From NCBI RefSeq assembly GCF_030053155.1, contig NZ_CP125641.1:434001-498000 (forward strand): DNA of 64,000 nt, in the 5' to 3' direction. Shown piece by piece: positions 8,572 to 16,767 of this stretch. Source of the DNA: Rhizobium sp. BT03 (GTDB taxonomy: Bacteria > Pseudomonadota > Alphaproteobacteria > Rhizobiales > Rhizobiaceae). The position numbers and the translations under genes are program-made. Under the pieces are notes generated by a model that had not been told where the DNA came from, did no database searches, and was given only the letters and a program-made list of their open reading frames with translations. Numbering within the stretch: position 1 is the stretch's first letter; every line of letters starts with the position of its first letter.

Positions 8572-9576
8572 TTATACGGATGCCCGCTCCACCAGCTGGA
8601 ACGGCAGTTTCTGCACCCCGACCGGGACCCGGTCTTCGGCAAGCAGGATGTGCGCAGCCTGGCGGCCCATGGCGCGATGGGGCAGCGCCATGGTGGTCAG
8701 CGGCGGGTCGAGGCGCGAGGCGATCTCGACCTGGTTGTCGAAGCTCGCAACGGCGACGTCGTCGGGAATGGCGGCACCCGCCCGGCGCAGAGCGGCATAA
8801 ACTTCCATCGCCACGCGGTCATTGCCGCAGAGGATGGCATCGGGGCGCCGGGGGCCGTTCATCAAGTCATGCACATGCGCGGCCACGAGGCTGTGCGCCC
8901 GGTCGCTGTAGATCGCCTTGCTGACGGCGGGCAGGACAATGGCGCCGGCGCCGTCGATGCCGGCATGATCGAGCGCCTGCCGGAAACCGAGTTCACGCAG
9001 GTCGCCGGCGAGCAGCCCCGGCAGATTGATGAAGGCGATATTGCGCCGGCCGGCATCGATCAGGTAGTTGGTAATCTCCAGCGCCGCCCCCGTTTCATCG
9101 GGCACCAGCGAGGTCACGCGGTCGTTGGCATCGCGGCAGTTGATCATGACGCCGACCGTGTCGGCAAATTCGGGCGGCAGGTCGACGCTCTTGTGATACA
9201 TCGCGGCATAGGCAATCGCCCGCGGGCGAAAGCGCCGCATCTCGTCGAGGATCGACGCCACGCTGCGATGGCCGCCGAGCGTCATGGCGAAAACGGCCAT
9301 GTCGGCAGCGCGCACGGCGCCATCGAGCCCTCTGATGATCTCGGTGGCGAAAGGCGAGGTGATCAGATCGTCGGCGACCAGGCCGACGAGCGGCATCCAG
9401 CCTTGCCGCATGCTGCGCGCGGCGAAGTTGGTGACATATCCCAGCTCCTCGGCGATCTCCTTGATCCGCTGGCGGGTGTCCTCCGACATGCGGGCCGAGC
9501 CGCCATGCAATGCACCTGACACCGTTTTAACGGAGACACCTGCGCGGGCGGCTATGTCGTTGAGTGAGGCGGTCAC
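8572..9576 (-). CDS. LacI-family repressor of the GH32 sugar operon
   Basis: A 334-residue LacI/GalR regulator. Residues 3-55 form the helix-turn-helix and hinge (SLNDIAARAGVSVKTVSGAL through LGYVTNFAARSMRQG), followed by a periplasmic-binding-protein-like effector domain with LCGNDRVAMEVYAAL and DDVAVASFDNQVEI. Translation starts at GTG. It is the first gene of the leftward operon and has a palindromic operator 9 bp upstream, so it is probably autoregulated together with the importer and GH32 enzyme. Confidence 0.92.
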   Translation of the reverse strand: MTASLNDIAARAGVSVKTVSGALHGGSARMSEDTRQRIKEIAEELGYVTNFAARSMRQGWMPLVGLVADDLITSPFATEIIRGLDGAVRAADMAVFAMTLGGHRSVASILDEMRRFRPRAIAYAAMYHKSVDLPPEFADTVGVMINCRDANDRVTSLVPDETGAALEITNYLIDAGRRNIAFINLPGLLAGDLRELGFRQALDHAGIDGAGAIVLPAVSKAIYSDRAHSLVAAHVHDLMNGPRRPDAILCGNDRVAMEVYAALRRAGAAIPDDVAVASFDNQVEIASRLDPPLTTMALPHRAMGRQAAHILLAEDRVPVGVQKLPFQLVERASV

Positions 9577-9584
9577 GGGATCTC

Positions 9585-9606
9585 TTTGGGTTATCGATTA
9601 CCCAAA
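9585..9606. promoter_or_regulatory. LacI-type operator upstream of the GH32 operon
   Basis: A 22-bp near-perfect palindrome, with TTTGGGT and ACCCAAA as outer arms around a TATCGATT-type centre; 20 of 22 positions are symmetric. It sits just upstream of the lacI start codon. The central CG in an AT-rich palindrome is typical of LacI-family sites. Confidence 0.75.
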
Positions 9607-9763
9607 TTGATATCGCTCGTTTTGCGGCAAGTCAAGTTATGATGGCATGGCTGACGCAAATGCCGTCTCCCGCAGCGCATGGTCGCGTAACCCCCGCGGG
9701 GTGTTGATAGGGCGATCAGTTGACGGGCTCCGTTCACGCGAACTGCCAAGCGGCGATTGGTGC

Positions 9764-10786
9764 CTATATGGAAAGGGTGGTATTGCCCTGTACCAGCTCG
9801 AGCCGGGCTTGCCAGAAATCCGGCACTGGCTCCTCCTCCGTCATCCGCAACAGCGCCTGTGCGGCCTTCTCTCCGATTTCCATGCGCGGCACATCGATCG
9901 TGGTGAGCCGCGTTCGGACCGCATTGGCGAGCGACGTGCCGTTGAAGCCGACCACCGAAATCCGCTCGGGCACCGGAAACCCAGTCTGGTGCAGGTAGGA
10001 GAGGCCGCCCAGCGCCATGGCGTCGTTGAGGAAGTGAATGCCATCGATTTCAGGATGCATCCGCATGAGCTGCTCCGTCAGGAAGCGTCCGGTGACGGCT
10101 TGCCGCGGCCTGTCTTCGCAGGTCACACTGACGAGATCGACGTGGGCGGCGGCAAGCGAGGATTTCAGCGAGAGATGACGCCGGCTGGCACTGAGGTCCT
10201 TGTCGAGTTCGGCGCCCACATAGGCAATACGCCTCAGGCCGCGATCGAGGAAATGGTTTGCCACCAGGCGCCCCGCCTCCTCATGTGATGGACCGGCGCT
10301 GAAATCCAGCGCCTGCCTGTCGCAATCCCAAAGCTGGACCGCCGGGCAATTTCGCCGCGCCAGAAGCGCTTGCGCATCGGCACTCCTTGCCATGCCGCCG
10401 TTCAGCAGCAGTCCGGCTGGCTGGAAGGACAGCATTGCCCGGATCACGTCCGCCTCGACCGACGGATCAAATTGCGACTCTCCGATGAATGTCTGAAACC
10501 CCCTCGGCCTGAGTATGGCGTTAACCCCGCTGAGGACTTCCGCATAGACGATGTCACTGGTCGAGGGGATGATGACCGCCACGATCCGGCTTCTGCGTGA
10601 ACTCAATGTACCGGCGAGGCTGTTGGGCAGGTATCCAAGCTCACGCGCAGCCTGCCTGACCCTCTGCCGGGTTTCCTCCGAAATGTTGCCGACCTCGCGC
10701 AGCACCTTCGACACGGTCATTTTGCTCACCCCCGCCTTGGCAGCCACTTCAGCCAAGGTGACGGTCTTGGGGCGCTCTGAAGCCAC
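9764..10786 (-). CDS. LacI-family (GntR-type) transcriptional regulator
   Basis: A 340-residue LacI/GalR protein resembling gluconate-utilisation regulators. The helix-turn-helix is at residues 10-35 (LAEVAAKAGVSKMTVSKVLR), followed by the hinge LGYLPNSLAGTLSSRRS. The effector domain contains AVIIPSTSDIVYAEVLSG and ISVVGFNGTSLANAV. Translation starts at GTG behind a GGGAG site. It is divergent from a polar-amino-acid-type ABC importer, and two palindromes lie between them. That arrangement makes it the probable regulator of the importer. LacI proteins normally sense sugars or sugar acids, so the importer may carry such a compound. Confidence 0.9.
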   Translation of the reverse strand: MASERPKTVTLAEVAAKAGVSKMTVSKVLREVGNISEETRQRVRQAARELGYLPNSLAGTLSSRRSRIVAVIIPSTSDIVYAEVLSGVNAILRPRGFQTFIGESQFDPSVEADVIRAMLSFQPAGLLLNGGMARSADAQALLARRNCPAVQLWDCDRQALDFSAGPSHEEAGRLVANHFLDRGLRRIAYVGAELDKDLSASRRHLSLKSSLAAAHVDLVSVTCEDRPRQAVTGRFLTEQLMRMHPEIDGIHFLNDAMALGGLSYLHQTGFPVPERISVVGFNGTSLANAVRTRLTTIDVPRMEIGEKAAQALLRMTEEEPVPDFWQARLELVQGNTTLSI

Positions 10787-10833
10787 GATTTTCTCCCGCT
10801 CTTCGATGCTTATGAATTCGCTTGACGCAGCAT

Positions 10834-10851
10834 AATGTTATCGATAACGTT
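10834..10851. promoter_or_regulatory. LacI-type operator 1 in the divergent promoter region
   Basis: AATGTTATCGATAACGTT is an 18-bp palindrome with one mismatched pair. Its core TTATCGATAA is closely related to the site at 9585. It lies 47 bp from the GTG start of the regulator gene. Confidence 0.72.
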
Positions 10852-10855
10852 GCTC

Positions 10856-10873
10856 AAGGTTAGCGATAACCTT
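10856..10873. promoter_or_regulatory. LacI-type operator 2 in the divergent promoter region
   Basis: AAGGTTAGCGATAACCTT is an 18-bp palindrome with one mismatched pair. Its centre is 22 bp from that of operator 1, about two helical turns, so two dimers could bind side by side on one face of the DNA. Confidence 0.72.
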
Positions 10874-11037
10874 AATGCTGACAGCATGCAATCTCAAGCC
10901 CTTCCGGCATCCGTCCGGTCGGCGCGATGAAGGGTTTTATGCTGGCTATGGGAGGTCCGGCACACCGGTTCGCAAGGCTTCGAAGCAGAAGCGCGCGAAA
11001 ACGTGACCGTTTGAAATCATCCGGAGGAGGAAGGTCA

Positions 11038-11841
11038 ATGAAGTTTTCAAATAGCATCCGAACCGCACTGGCTGCGATCGGGATCGTCGCGGCCGGCCTG
11101 GCGTCTGCCGTCGAGGCGCATGCCGTCACTTTGAACGACATCATCTCGCGCGGCACCGTCCGTATCGGTGTTTTGACCGGCGCGCCGCCGATGGGAATGG
11201 TCGATGAAAAGGGCAATCCCACCGGCTACGATGTCGATGTCGCCAACCTGATCGGCGGCTATCTGTCGCTGCCGGTCGAGCTTGTGCCGTTGACGCCGCC
11301 GGCCCGCATTCCGGCCTTGCAGACCGGCAAGGTCGATTTCCTCGTCGCCACCCTGGCGCCGACCGGGGAGCGCGCCAAGACGGTGATGTTCACCCAGCCC
11401 TACAGCGCCTTCAACATGGACATCATCTCCGGCCCCGACCAGAAATTTGCCAAGCTTGCCGATCTCGAAGGCAAGCGCGTCGCCGCCAACCGGGGTTCGT
11501 CGCAGGAGACAGCGCTCCGCAAGGCTGCGATTCCAGGTCTGGAAATCGTCGTTTACGAGGATGATTCCACAAGCGCGCAGGCGCTGATCGCCGGCCAGGT
11601 CGATGCCGTCGCGCTGCCCTCGACGGTCGGCGATGCGATCATCAAGCAGCGCCCGGATGCCGGCCTGCAGGTCGGCTTCACCTTCTTCCAGCAGGGAAAC
11701 TCGATGGCCACCAAGCTGGACGATTTCGAACTGCGCCAATGGCTCAACACCGCTATCTACCTGATGAAGATCTCCGGCGATCTCGACAAGATTGCGACGA
11801 AGTGGACCGGCCGGCCGATGCCGACGCTGCCGACGTTCTGA
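11038..11841 (+). CDS. Polar-amino-acid-type ABC importer, periplasmic binding protein (SBP family 3)
   Basis: A 267-residue protein. A Sec signal peptide (MKFSNSIRTALAAIGIVAAG, cleavage near SAVEAHA) precedes an SBP_bac_3 domain with RIGVLTGAPPMGMVD, GYDVDVANLIG and VDFLVATLAPTGERAKTVMFT. The ATG was chosen because a strong GGAGGAGG lies just upstream; an upstream in-frame extension lacks one. It is the first gene of a four-gene importer operon. The class usually binds amino acids or opines, but the LacI-type regulator next door leaves the ligand open. Confidence 0.9.
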   Translation: MKFSNSIRTALAAIGIVAAGLASAVEAHAVTLNDIISRGTVRIGVLTGAPPMGMVDEKGNPTGYDVDVANLIGGYLSLPVELVPLTPPARIPALQTGKVDFLVATLAPTGERAKTVMFTQPYSAFNMDIISGPDQKFAKLADLEGKRVAANRGSSQETALRKAAIPGLEIVVYEDDSTSAQALIAGQVDAVALPSTVGDAIIKQRPDAGLQVGFTFFQQGNSMATKLDDFELRQWLNTAIYLMKISGDLDKIATKWTGRPMPTLPTF

Positions 11842-11904
11842 CCGCAGTTCTCGAGGATCCGCCGGCGATTGTTCCGGCGGATTTCCCATAGCCACGGAGT
11901 CCTC

Positions 11905-12609
11905 ATGTCCTACACATTTCAGTTCGGCGTGCTGGCCCAATACCAGGAGCAGATCTTCAGCGGTATCTGGCTGACGATCAAGCTGTCGGTGTTGTCGATC
12001 GTTCTCGGCTGCACTGCCGGCGTCGTGCTTGCCTCGGTACGCTCCGTTTGGGGCGGTGTGGTCCGCTTTCTCGTCGACGCCTATGTCGAGATCATCCGCA
12101 ATACACCCTTCCTGGTCCAGCTGTTCATCGTCTATTTCGGCTTGCCGGGCCTCGGCCTGCGCGTCGGCGCCGATACGGCCGCGCTGATCGGCATGACAAT
12201 CAACCTTGCCGCCTATTCAACCGAGATCATTCGGGCCGGCATCGAGGCAATCCACAAGTCGCAGATCGAGGCCGGCGAGGCCCTGGGGCTCACGCGGTTC
12301 CAAATCTATCGCCACGTCATCATCGTGCCGGCGGTCGCCAAGGTCTATCCGGCGCTGTGCAGCCAATTCGTGCTGATGATGCTGGCCTCCAGCATCTGCT
12401 CGGCCATCTCGACCCAGGAACTCGCCGCCTCGGCTGCCTTCATCGAATCGCAGACCTACCGCTCCTTCGAAATCTATATCGCCGTCACGCTGATCTATCT
12501 CGCCTTGGCGCTGACGCTGCGCGCTGCCCTTGCCCTGATCGGCATGTGGCTTTTCGGCCGCCGTGTCGCCCGGCGAGCGATGACGGCGCTCCCGGAGGTG
12601 CAGGCATGA
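11905..12609 (+). CDS. Polar-amino-acid-type ABC importer permease 1
   Basis: A 234-residue HisM/HisQ-like inner-membrane permease. The family N-terminus GIWLTIKLSVLSIVLG is followed by VEIIRNTPFLVQLFIVYFGL and the coupling loop EAGEALGLTRFQIYRHVIIVPA. The ATG follows a GGAG site. Its stop overlaps the start of permease 2 in an ATGA junction, so the two are translationally coupled and probably form a heterodimer. Confidence 0.92.
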   Translation: MSYTFQFGVLAQYQEQIFSGIWLTIKLSVLSIVLGCTAGVVLASVRSVWGGVVRFLVDAYVEIIRNTPFLVQLFIVYFGLPGLGLRVGADTAALIGMTINLAAYSTEIIRAGIEAIHKSQIEAGEALGLTRFQIYRHVIIVPAVAKVYPALCSQFVLMMLASSICSAISTQELAASAAFIESQTYRSFEIYIAVTLIYLALALTLRAALALIGMWLFGRRVARRAMTALPEVQA

Positions 12610-13265
12610 CCCTCACGACCTTTGGTGCCGATCAGTTCGGCTTTCTTCTTCTGTCGCTGCAATGGACGCTTCTGCTGACGGTGATCGCACTGATCGGTGG
12701 CGGTCTGCTGGGCTTTGCCGTGGCACTCGCCCGCACGGCGCAGCCGAAGCCCGTGCGCATTGCGGCCGCCACCTATATCCAGATCATTCAGGGCATTCCG
12801 GTGCTGATGATCCTGTTCCTCTCCTATTACGGTCTCAGCCTCGCCGGCTTGGAACTGCCGCCCCTCTTCGCGGCAGGAGCGTCTATGACGATCTACGCCT
12901 CCGGCTATCTTGCGGAAATCTGGCGGGGCTGCATCCAAGCCGTGCCGAAGCAGCAATGGGAGGCTTCGGAATCCCTCGCCATGACCAGGTTGCAGCAATA
13001 CCGCTATGTGATCCTGCCGCAGGCCATGCGCATCTCCTTGCCGCCGACGGTCGGCTTTGCCGTCCAGGTGGTGAAGAACACCTCGATCGCCTCGATCATC
13101 GGCTTCGTCGAGCTCGCCCGGGCCGGGCAGCTCATCAACAACGCGACGTTCCAGCCATTCCGCGTCTTCCTCGTGGTCGCCGCGCTTTATTTCGTCGTCT
13201 GTTACCCATTGTCCCAGCTCTCGCGCTTGCTGGAAAGGAGGCTTCATGCCGGAAGTAGTCGTTGA
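12606..13265 (+). CDS. Polar-amino-acid-type ABC importer permease 2
   Basis: A 219-residue HisM/HisQ-like permease with LSLQWTLLLTVIALIGGG, IQIIQGIPVLMILFLSYYGL and the ATPase-coupling loop WEASESLAMTRLQQYRYVILP. It begins in the ATGA overlap with permease 1. Its 3' end overlaps the ATPase gene by 20 bp, so the operon is tightly packed. No regulatory feature is visible inside the operon. Confidence 0.92.
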   Translation: MTLTTFGADQFGFLLLSLQWTLLLTVIALIGGGLLGFAVALARTAQPKPVRIAAATYIQIIQGIPVLMILFLSYYGLSLAGLELPPLFAAGASMTIYASGYLAEIWRGCIQAVPKQQWEASESLAMTRLQQYRYVILPQAMRISLPPTVGFAVQVVKNTSIASIIGFVELARAGQLINNATFQPFRVFLVVAALYFVVCYPLSQLSRLLERRLHAGSSR

Positions 13266-13977
13266 AAACGTCCACAAGAGCTTTGGTGCTCTCGAAGTCC
13301 TCAAGGGGGTATCTCTGACGGTCGGCCACGGGGAAGTCTTTGCGCTGATCGGTCGATCGGGCTCAGGCAAAAGCACGCTGCTGCGCTGCATGAACGGCCT
13401 GGAAAAGATCAATTCCGGCCGCATCGAAATTGCCGGCCACACGCTCGGGCAGGACGCAAAGGCGCTTCGCAAACTCCGCACCGACGTCGGCATCGTCTTC
13501 CAGAGCTACAATCTCTTTCCGCATTTGACGGTGGGCGAGAACATCATGCTGGCGCCGCGGATCGTCAAGGACGTGGCGAAGACGAAGGCCCGGGAGATTG
13601 CCCACGAGGTACTTAAGCTCGTCGGCTTGTCGGAAAAGTTCGACTCCTACCCGGACCAGCTTTCCGGCGGCCAGCAGCAACGCGTCGCCATCGCCCGATC
13701 GCTGGCGATGCGGCCGAAGGTCATGCTCTTCGACGAGGTGACATCGGCGCTCGACCCGGAGCTCACCGAAGAAGTGCTCACGGTGATGGAGCAGCTCGCC
13801 CGCGACGGCATGACCATGATCCTGGTGACGCATGAAATGGGGTTTGCCCGGCGCGTGGCTACGCAGACGATCTTCATGCACAAGGGAAAAATCTGGGAAC
13901 AGGGACCGTCTGCAAAGCTCTTCGCCGATCCACAGACGCCGGAACTGCGGCAGTTCGTGAAATCCGACGTCAAATAA
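13246..13977 (+). CDS. Polar-amino-acid-type ABC importer ATPase
   Basis: A 243-residue GlnQ/HisP-like ATPase. Walker A is GRSGSGKST (residues about 37-45), the Q-loop is [12 protein letters not shown], the signature is LSGGQQQR, Walker B is [12 protein letters not shown] and the switch histidine is in VTHEMGFA. It drives import through the two permeases encoded just upstream. It is the last gene of the operon; a terminator follows about 200 bp later. Confidence 0.95.
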   Translation: MPEVVVENVHKSFGALEVLKGVSLTVGHGEVFALIGRSGSGKSTLLRCMNGLEKINSGRIEIAGHTLGQDAKALRKLRTDVGIVFQSYNLFPHLTVGENIMLAPRIVKDVAKTKAREIAHEVLKLVGLSEKFDSYPDQLSGGQQQRVAIARSLAMRPKVMLFDEVTSALDPELTEEVLTVMEQLARDGMTMILVTHEMGFARRVATQTIFMHKGKIWEQGPSAKLFADPQTPELRQFVKSDVK

Positions 13978-14126
13978 TAGGTTTTGCATCAGGATAAAAG
14001 CGGGCGACGATGAGGGTCGGAAACGATCCTGGCATCGAAGGAGACCAATAAATGCACTCCCGCAGGCCAGTCCACGGCCGGGGCCGCCGGGCATCGCAAT
14101 ACCAGGCGCATCGCCTATACGATAGC

Positions 14127-14144
14127 ACCCATTCGCGAATGGGT
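14127..14144. repeat. Perfect 18-bp palindrome
   Basis: ACCCATTCGCGAATGGGT is perfectly self-complementary. It lies in the intergenic stretch downstream of the importer ATPase gene and upstream of a classical terminator. It could be a transcript hairpin or a protein-binding site; nothing in the sequence decides between these. Confidence 0.5.
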
Positions 14145-14171
14145 CTTCCGGCAGCATAACTAGAAGTCCGC

Positions 14172-14197
14172 AAAAACCCCGCCGAAGCGGGGTTTTT
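14172..14197. terminator. Rho-independent terminator between convergent genes
   Basis: AACCCCGC and GCGGGGTT pair around a short GAA loop, with A5 on one side and T5 on the other. The hairpin can therefore stop transcription from both directions: the importer operon from the left and the small secreted-protein gene from the right. Confidence 0.88.
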
Positions 14198-14211
14198 GTG
14201 ATGGAGGCGGA

Positions 14212-14532
14212 TCAGTTGTTGTGGGCCGCGCAGGCCTCATCCATCGGCGTGGCGTTGCTGGTGCCGCCCTGGGTCTGGAGGTTGGCGGAGTTGTTGACCG
14301 GGTTCGGGCACTTGGTCTTGTCCATTTTCATCGTGCCGCCGGTCGTGGAGCCGGTTGTGGTGGTATCGGTCGCCATCGGCTTTTTGGCCTTCATGTCGCC
14401 GGATGCGCCGCCGCCCTGATCGGCCTGGTTCTTGTCGATCGTGGCGCCGGCCGGCGCCGGATTGGACTGGGCGAAGGCCGATGTGGCCATGCCGAGGGCG
14501 AAAAGCGATGCTGCTACGAGTTTCATACGCAT
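14212..14532 (-). CDS. Small secreted hypothetical protein
   Basis: A 106-residue protein of no family I recognise. The N-terminus MRMKLVAASLFALGMATSAFAQ is a clear Sec signal peptide. The mature part is low in hydrophobicity and rich in Thr, Gly, Asn and Lys (DTTTTGSTTGGTMKMDKTKC), and ends near a Cys-containing DEACAAHNN. The second of three closely spaced ATGs was chosen because it lies 8 bp from GGAGG. It stands alone between the terminator at 14172 and the GntR gene. Function is unknown. Confidence 0.65.
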   Translation of the reverse strand: MRMKLVAASLFALGMATSAFAQSNPAPAGATIDKNQADQGGGASGDMKAKKPMATDTTTTGSTTGGTMKMDKTKCPNPVNNSANLQTQGGTSNATPMDEACAAHNN

Positions 14533-14625
14533 TCTCATATCCTCCTTGGGATTTTTGCCTGACGGGCCTATCCACAACCTCGCCGGCACATCATTGTTCC
14601 CAAGCAGCCGCTAAACAAAAGCGCC

Positions 14626-15348
14626 CTACTTCGCGTAAAGCGCCCGCGAGCGTTCGAGGTGTTTGAGCAGCGCCATCTCCGAGCCGTCGACGTCGTTGGC
14701 TTCGAGGCGGTCGACGATTTCGTCGTGTTCGGCGAGCGTGAACTTTTCCTTGCCGGTCCAGATCAGCATCTCGGTATGATATTCCTTCAGCCAGGCAAGC
14801 ATCGCTTCGCTGACGGCGACATAGATCGGGTTACCGGAGATCTGGGCGATGCGGGTGTGAAATTCCATATCGGCGTCGATGAACGCTTCGGCCCGCCCGA
14901 GTGACATGCGCTGGTGCTCGATGATGGCCCTGAGGTCGGCGATGTCTTTTGCCGAGGCGCGCTGGGCGGCCTCGCGGGCCATGCCGCGCTCGAAGAAGAT
15001 GCGGGCGCTCTTTAAATGTTCGAGCGAGTCGGCCGATTGCGACAGCATGATCTTGGCGGTGAGATCGACCTGGCGGAAGATCGACTTTGCCGTCAGCCGC
15101 AAGACCTTTGCGCGCTCGCCGTGCGAAATGCTGACGAGACCCTTGTTGGCGAGCGACTGCATGGCCTCGCGGATTGCCGGCCGGCCGACGCCGAAGCGCT
15201 CCATCAGCACTCGCTCGGAGGGCATTTCATCGCCGGGCTGAAGCTCGCCTGAGGTGATCAGCCGCTCCAACCGATCAAACACTTCGTCGGAGAGTTTCCG
15301 GCGGACGATTTGTTCGATGGGCTGGGTCATGAGATCTCGCTGGCTCAA
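14626..15348 (-). CDS. GntR-family (FadR/NanR-like, FCD domain) regulator of the apiose/RLP locus
   Basis: A 240-residue regulator. The winged helix at about residues 13-75 includes LSDEVFDRLERLITSGEL, PSERVLMERFGVGRPAIREA and KGLVSISHGERAKV, closest in style to E. coli NanR. The C-terminal all-helical FCD effector domain carries the metal/ligand histidines in DADMEFHTRIAQ. A GGAGGAG site 5 bp upstream supports a TTG start; an ATG seven codons later (MTQP) is the alternative. It is divergent from the RuBisCO-like gene, and a motif near that promoter recurs before the oxidoisomerase gene, so it probably controls the catabolic operon in response to an intermediate. Confidence 0.88.
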   Translation of the reverse strand: MSQRDLMTQPIEQIVRRKLSDEVFDRLERLITSGELQPGDEMPSERVLMERFGVGRPAIREAMQSLANKGLVSISHGERAKVLRLTAKSIFRQVDLTAKIMLSQSADSLEHLKSARIFFERGMAREAAQRASAKDIADLRAIIEHQRMSLGRAEAFIDADMEFHTRIAQISGNPIYVAVSEAMLAWLKEYHTEMLIWTGKEKFTLAEHDEIVDRLEANDVDGSEMALLKHLERSRALYAK

Positions 15349-15441
15349 AATGTCTCCTCCTAACAGTTTTCCGGACCAAGGACAAAGCTTGTGGCCGAAA
15401 ATTTGCGTGCGCGAAGATTCCGCTTTTCAACGATTGGAATA

Positions 15442-15454
15442 CTCATTATACCAG
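15442..15454. promoter_or_regulatory. Candidate GntR binding motif upstream of the RLP gene
   Basis: CTCATTATACCAG matches a motif at 19384 at 12 of 13 positions. On the other strand it contains GGTATA, the half-site recognised by E. coli NanR, the closest-looking relative of the adjacent regulator. It lies in the divergent promoter region. Binding is inferred, not shown. Confidence 0.5.
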
Positions 15455-15510
15455 ATCACAAGTTGACGCCATGACAATCTGCATGGGCCGAGAGGAGCAG
15501 CCGTCCGTTC

Positions 15511-16767
15511 ATGATGATTACCCTGACCTACCGCATCGAAACGCCCGGCAGCGTCGAGGCGATGGCGGAAAAGATCGCCAGCGACCAGTCGACCGGAACC
15601 TTCGTGCCGGTTCCCGGCGAGACCGAGGAGCTGAAATCGCGGGTCGCCGCCCGGGTGCTGGCGATCCGCCGGCTCGAGGATGGGCATCATCCGACCTGGC
15701 CGGAGGCGGCGCCCGGCACGCGGCTGCATCGCGCCGATGTCGACATCGGCTTCCCGCTTGAGGCGGTCGGCACCGATCTTGCCGCCCTGATGACCATTGC
15801 GATCGGCGGCGTCTATTCGATCAGGGGCATGACCGCCATCCGCATCGTCGACATGAAACTGCCGGATGCCTTCAAAGGCGCCCATCCCGGACCGCAATTC
15901 GGCATCCCCGGAAGCCGAAGGCTCACCGGCGTCGAAGGCCGGCCGATCATCGGCACGATCGTCAAGCCGGCGCTGGGCCTGAGGCCGAACGAGACGGCGG
16001 AACTGGTCGGCGAGTTGATCGCATCGGGCGTCGACTTCATCAAGGACGACGAGAAGCTGATGAGCCCGGCCTATTCGCCGCTCAAGGAGCGCGTCGCCGC
16101 GATCATGCCGCGCATTCTCGATCATGAGCAGAAGACCGGCAAGAAGGTGATGTATGCCTTCGGCATCTCGCATGCCGATCCCGACGAGATGATGCGCAAC
16201 CACGATATCGTCGCTGCGGCCGGCGGCAATTGCGCCGTCGTCAACATCAACTCGATCGGCTTCGGCGGCATGAGCTTCCTGCGCAAGCGCTCCAGCCTGG
16301 TGCTGCACGCGCATCGCAACGGCTGGGACGTGCTGACGCGCGATCCCGGCGCCGGCATGGACTTCAAGGTTTACCAGCAGTTCTGGCGGCTCTTGGGCGT
16401 CGACCAGTTCCAGATCAACGGCATCAGGGTCAAATATTGGGAGCCGGACGACAGCTTCGTCTCGTCCTTCAAGGCGGTCAGCGCGCCGCTCTTCGACGCC
16501 GCCGACCGGCCGCTTCCGGTCGCAGGCTCCGGCCAGTGGGGCGGGCAAGCGCCGGAGACCTATCAGCGCACCGGCCGCACCGTCGATCTCCTTTATCTCT
16601 GCGGCGGCGGCATCGTCAGCCATCCCGGCGGACCTGCGGCCGGCGTCCGCGCCGTGCAGCAGGCCTGGCAGGCCGCAGTCGCCGATATTCCGCTGGAGAC
16701 TTACGCCAAGGAACATCCGGAGCTTGCTGCCTCGATCGCAAAATTCAGCGATGGCAAGGGCGCATGA
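15511..16767 (+). CDS. oiaX: RuBisCO-like protein, 3-oxo-isoapionate-4-phosphate transcarboxylase/hydrolase type
   Basis: A 418-residue form IV RuBisCO homologue. An N-terminal alpha/beta domain precedes a TIM barrel. RuBisCO-type residues kept are Lys152 in IVKPALGL and the metal site Lys178-Asp180-Glu181 in GVDFIKDDE; HAHRNGWD at 266-273 and a loop with Lys308 in GIRVKYWEPDD are also seen. The GTIVKPALGL and NSIGFGG contexts differ from true RuBisCO. Next to the kinase and oxidoisomerase genes, the best match is the RLP that cleaves 3-oxo-isoapionate 4-phosphate to glycolate and 3-phosphoglycerate in bacterial apiose catabolism. It is the first gene of the operon and overlaps the kinase by ATGA. 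The family is certain; the exact reaction is inferred from context. Confidence 0.85.
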   Translation: MMITLTYRIETPGSVEAMAEKIASDQSTGTFVPVPGETEELKSRVAARVLAIRRLEDGHHPTWPEAAPGTRLHRADVDIGFPLEAVGTDLAALMTIAIGGVYSIRGMTAIRIVDMKLPDAFKGAHPGPQFGIPGSRRLTGVEGRPIIGTIVKPALGLRPNETAELVGELIASGVDFIKDDEKLMSPAYSPLKERVAAIMPRILDHEQKTGKKVMYAFGISHADPDEMMRNHDIVAAAGGNCAVVNINSIGFGGMSFLRKRSSLVLHAHRNGWDVLTRDPGAGMDFKVYQQFWRLLGVDQFQINGIRVKYWEPDDSFVSSFKAVSAPLFDAADRPLPVAGSGQWGGQAPETYQRTGRTVDLLYLCGGGIVSHPGGPAAGVRAVQQAWQAAVADIPLETYAKEHPELAASIAKFSDGKGA

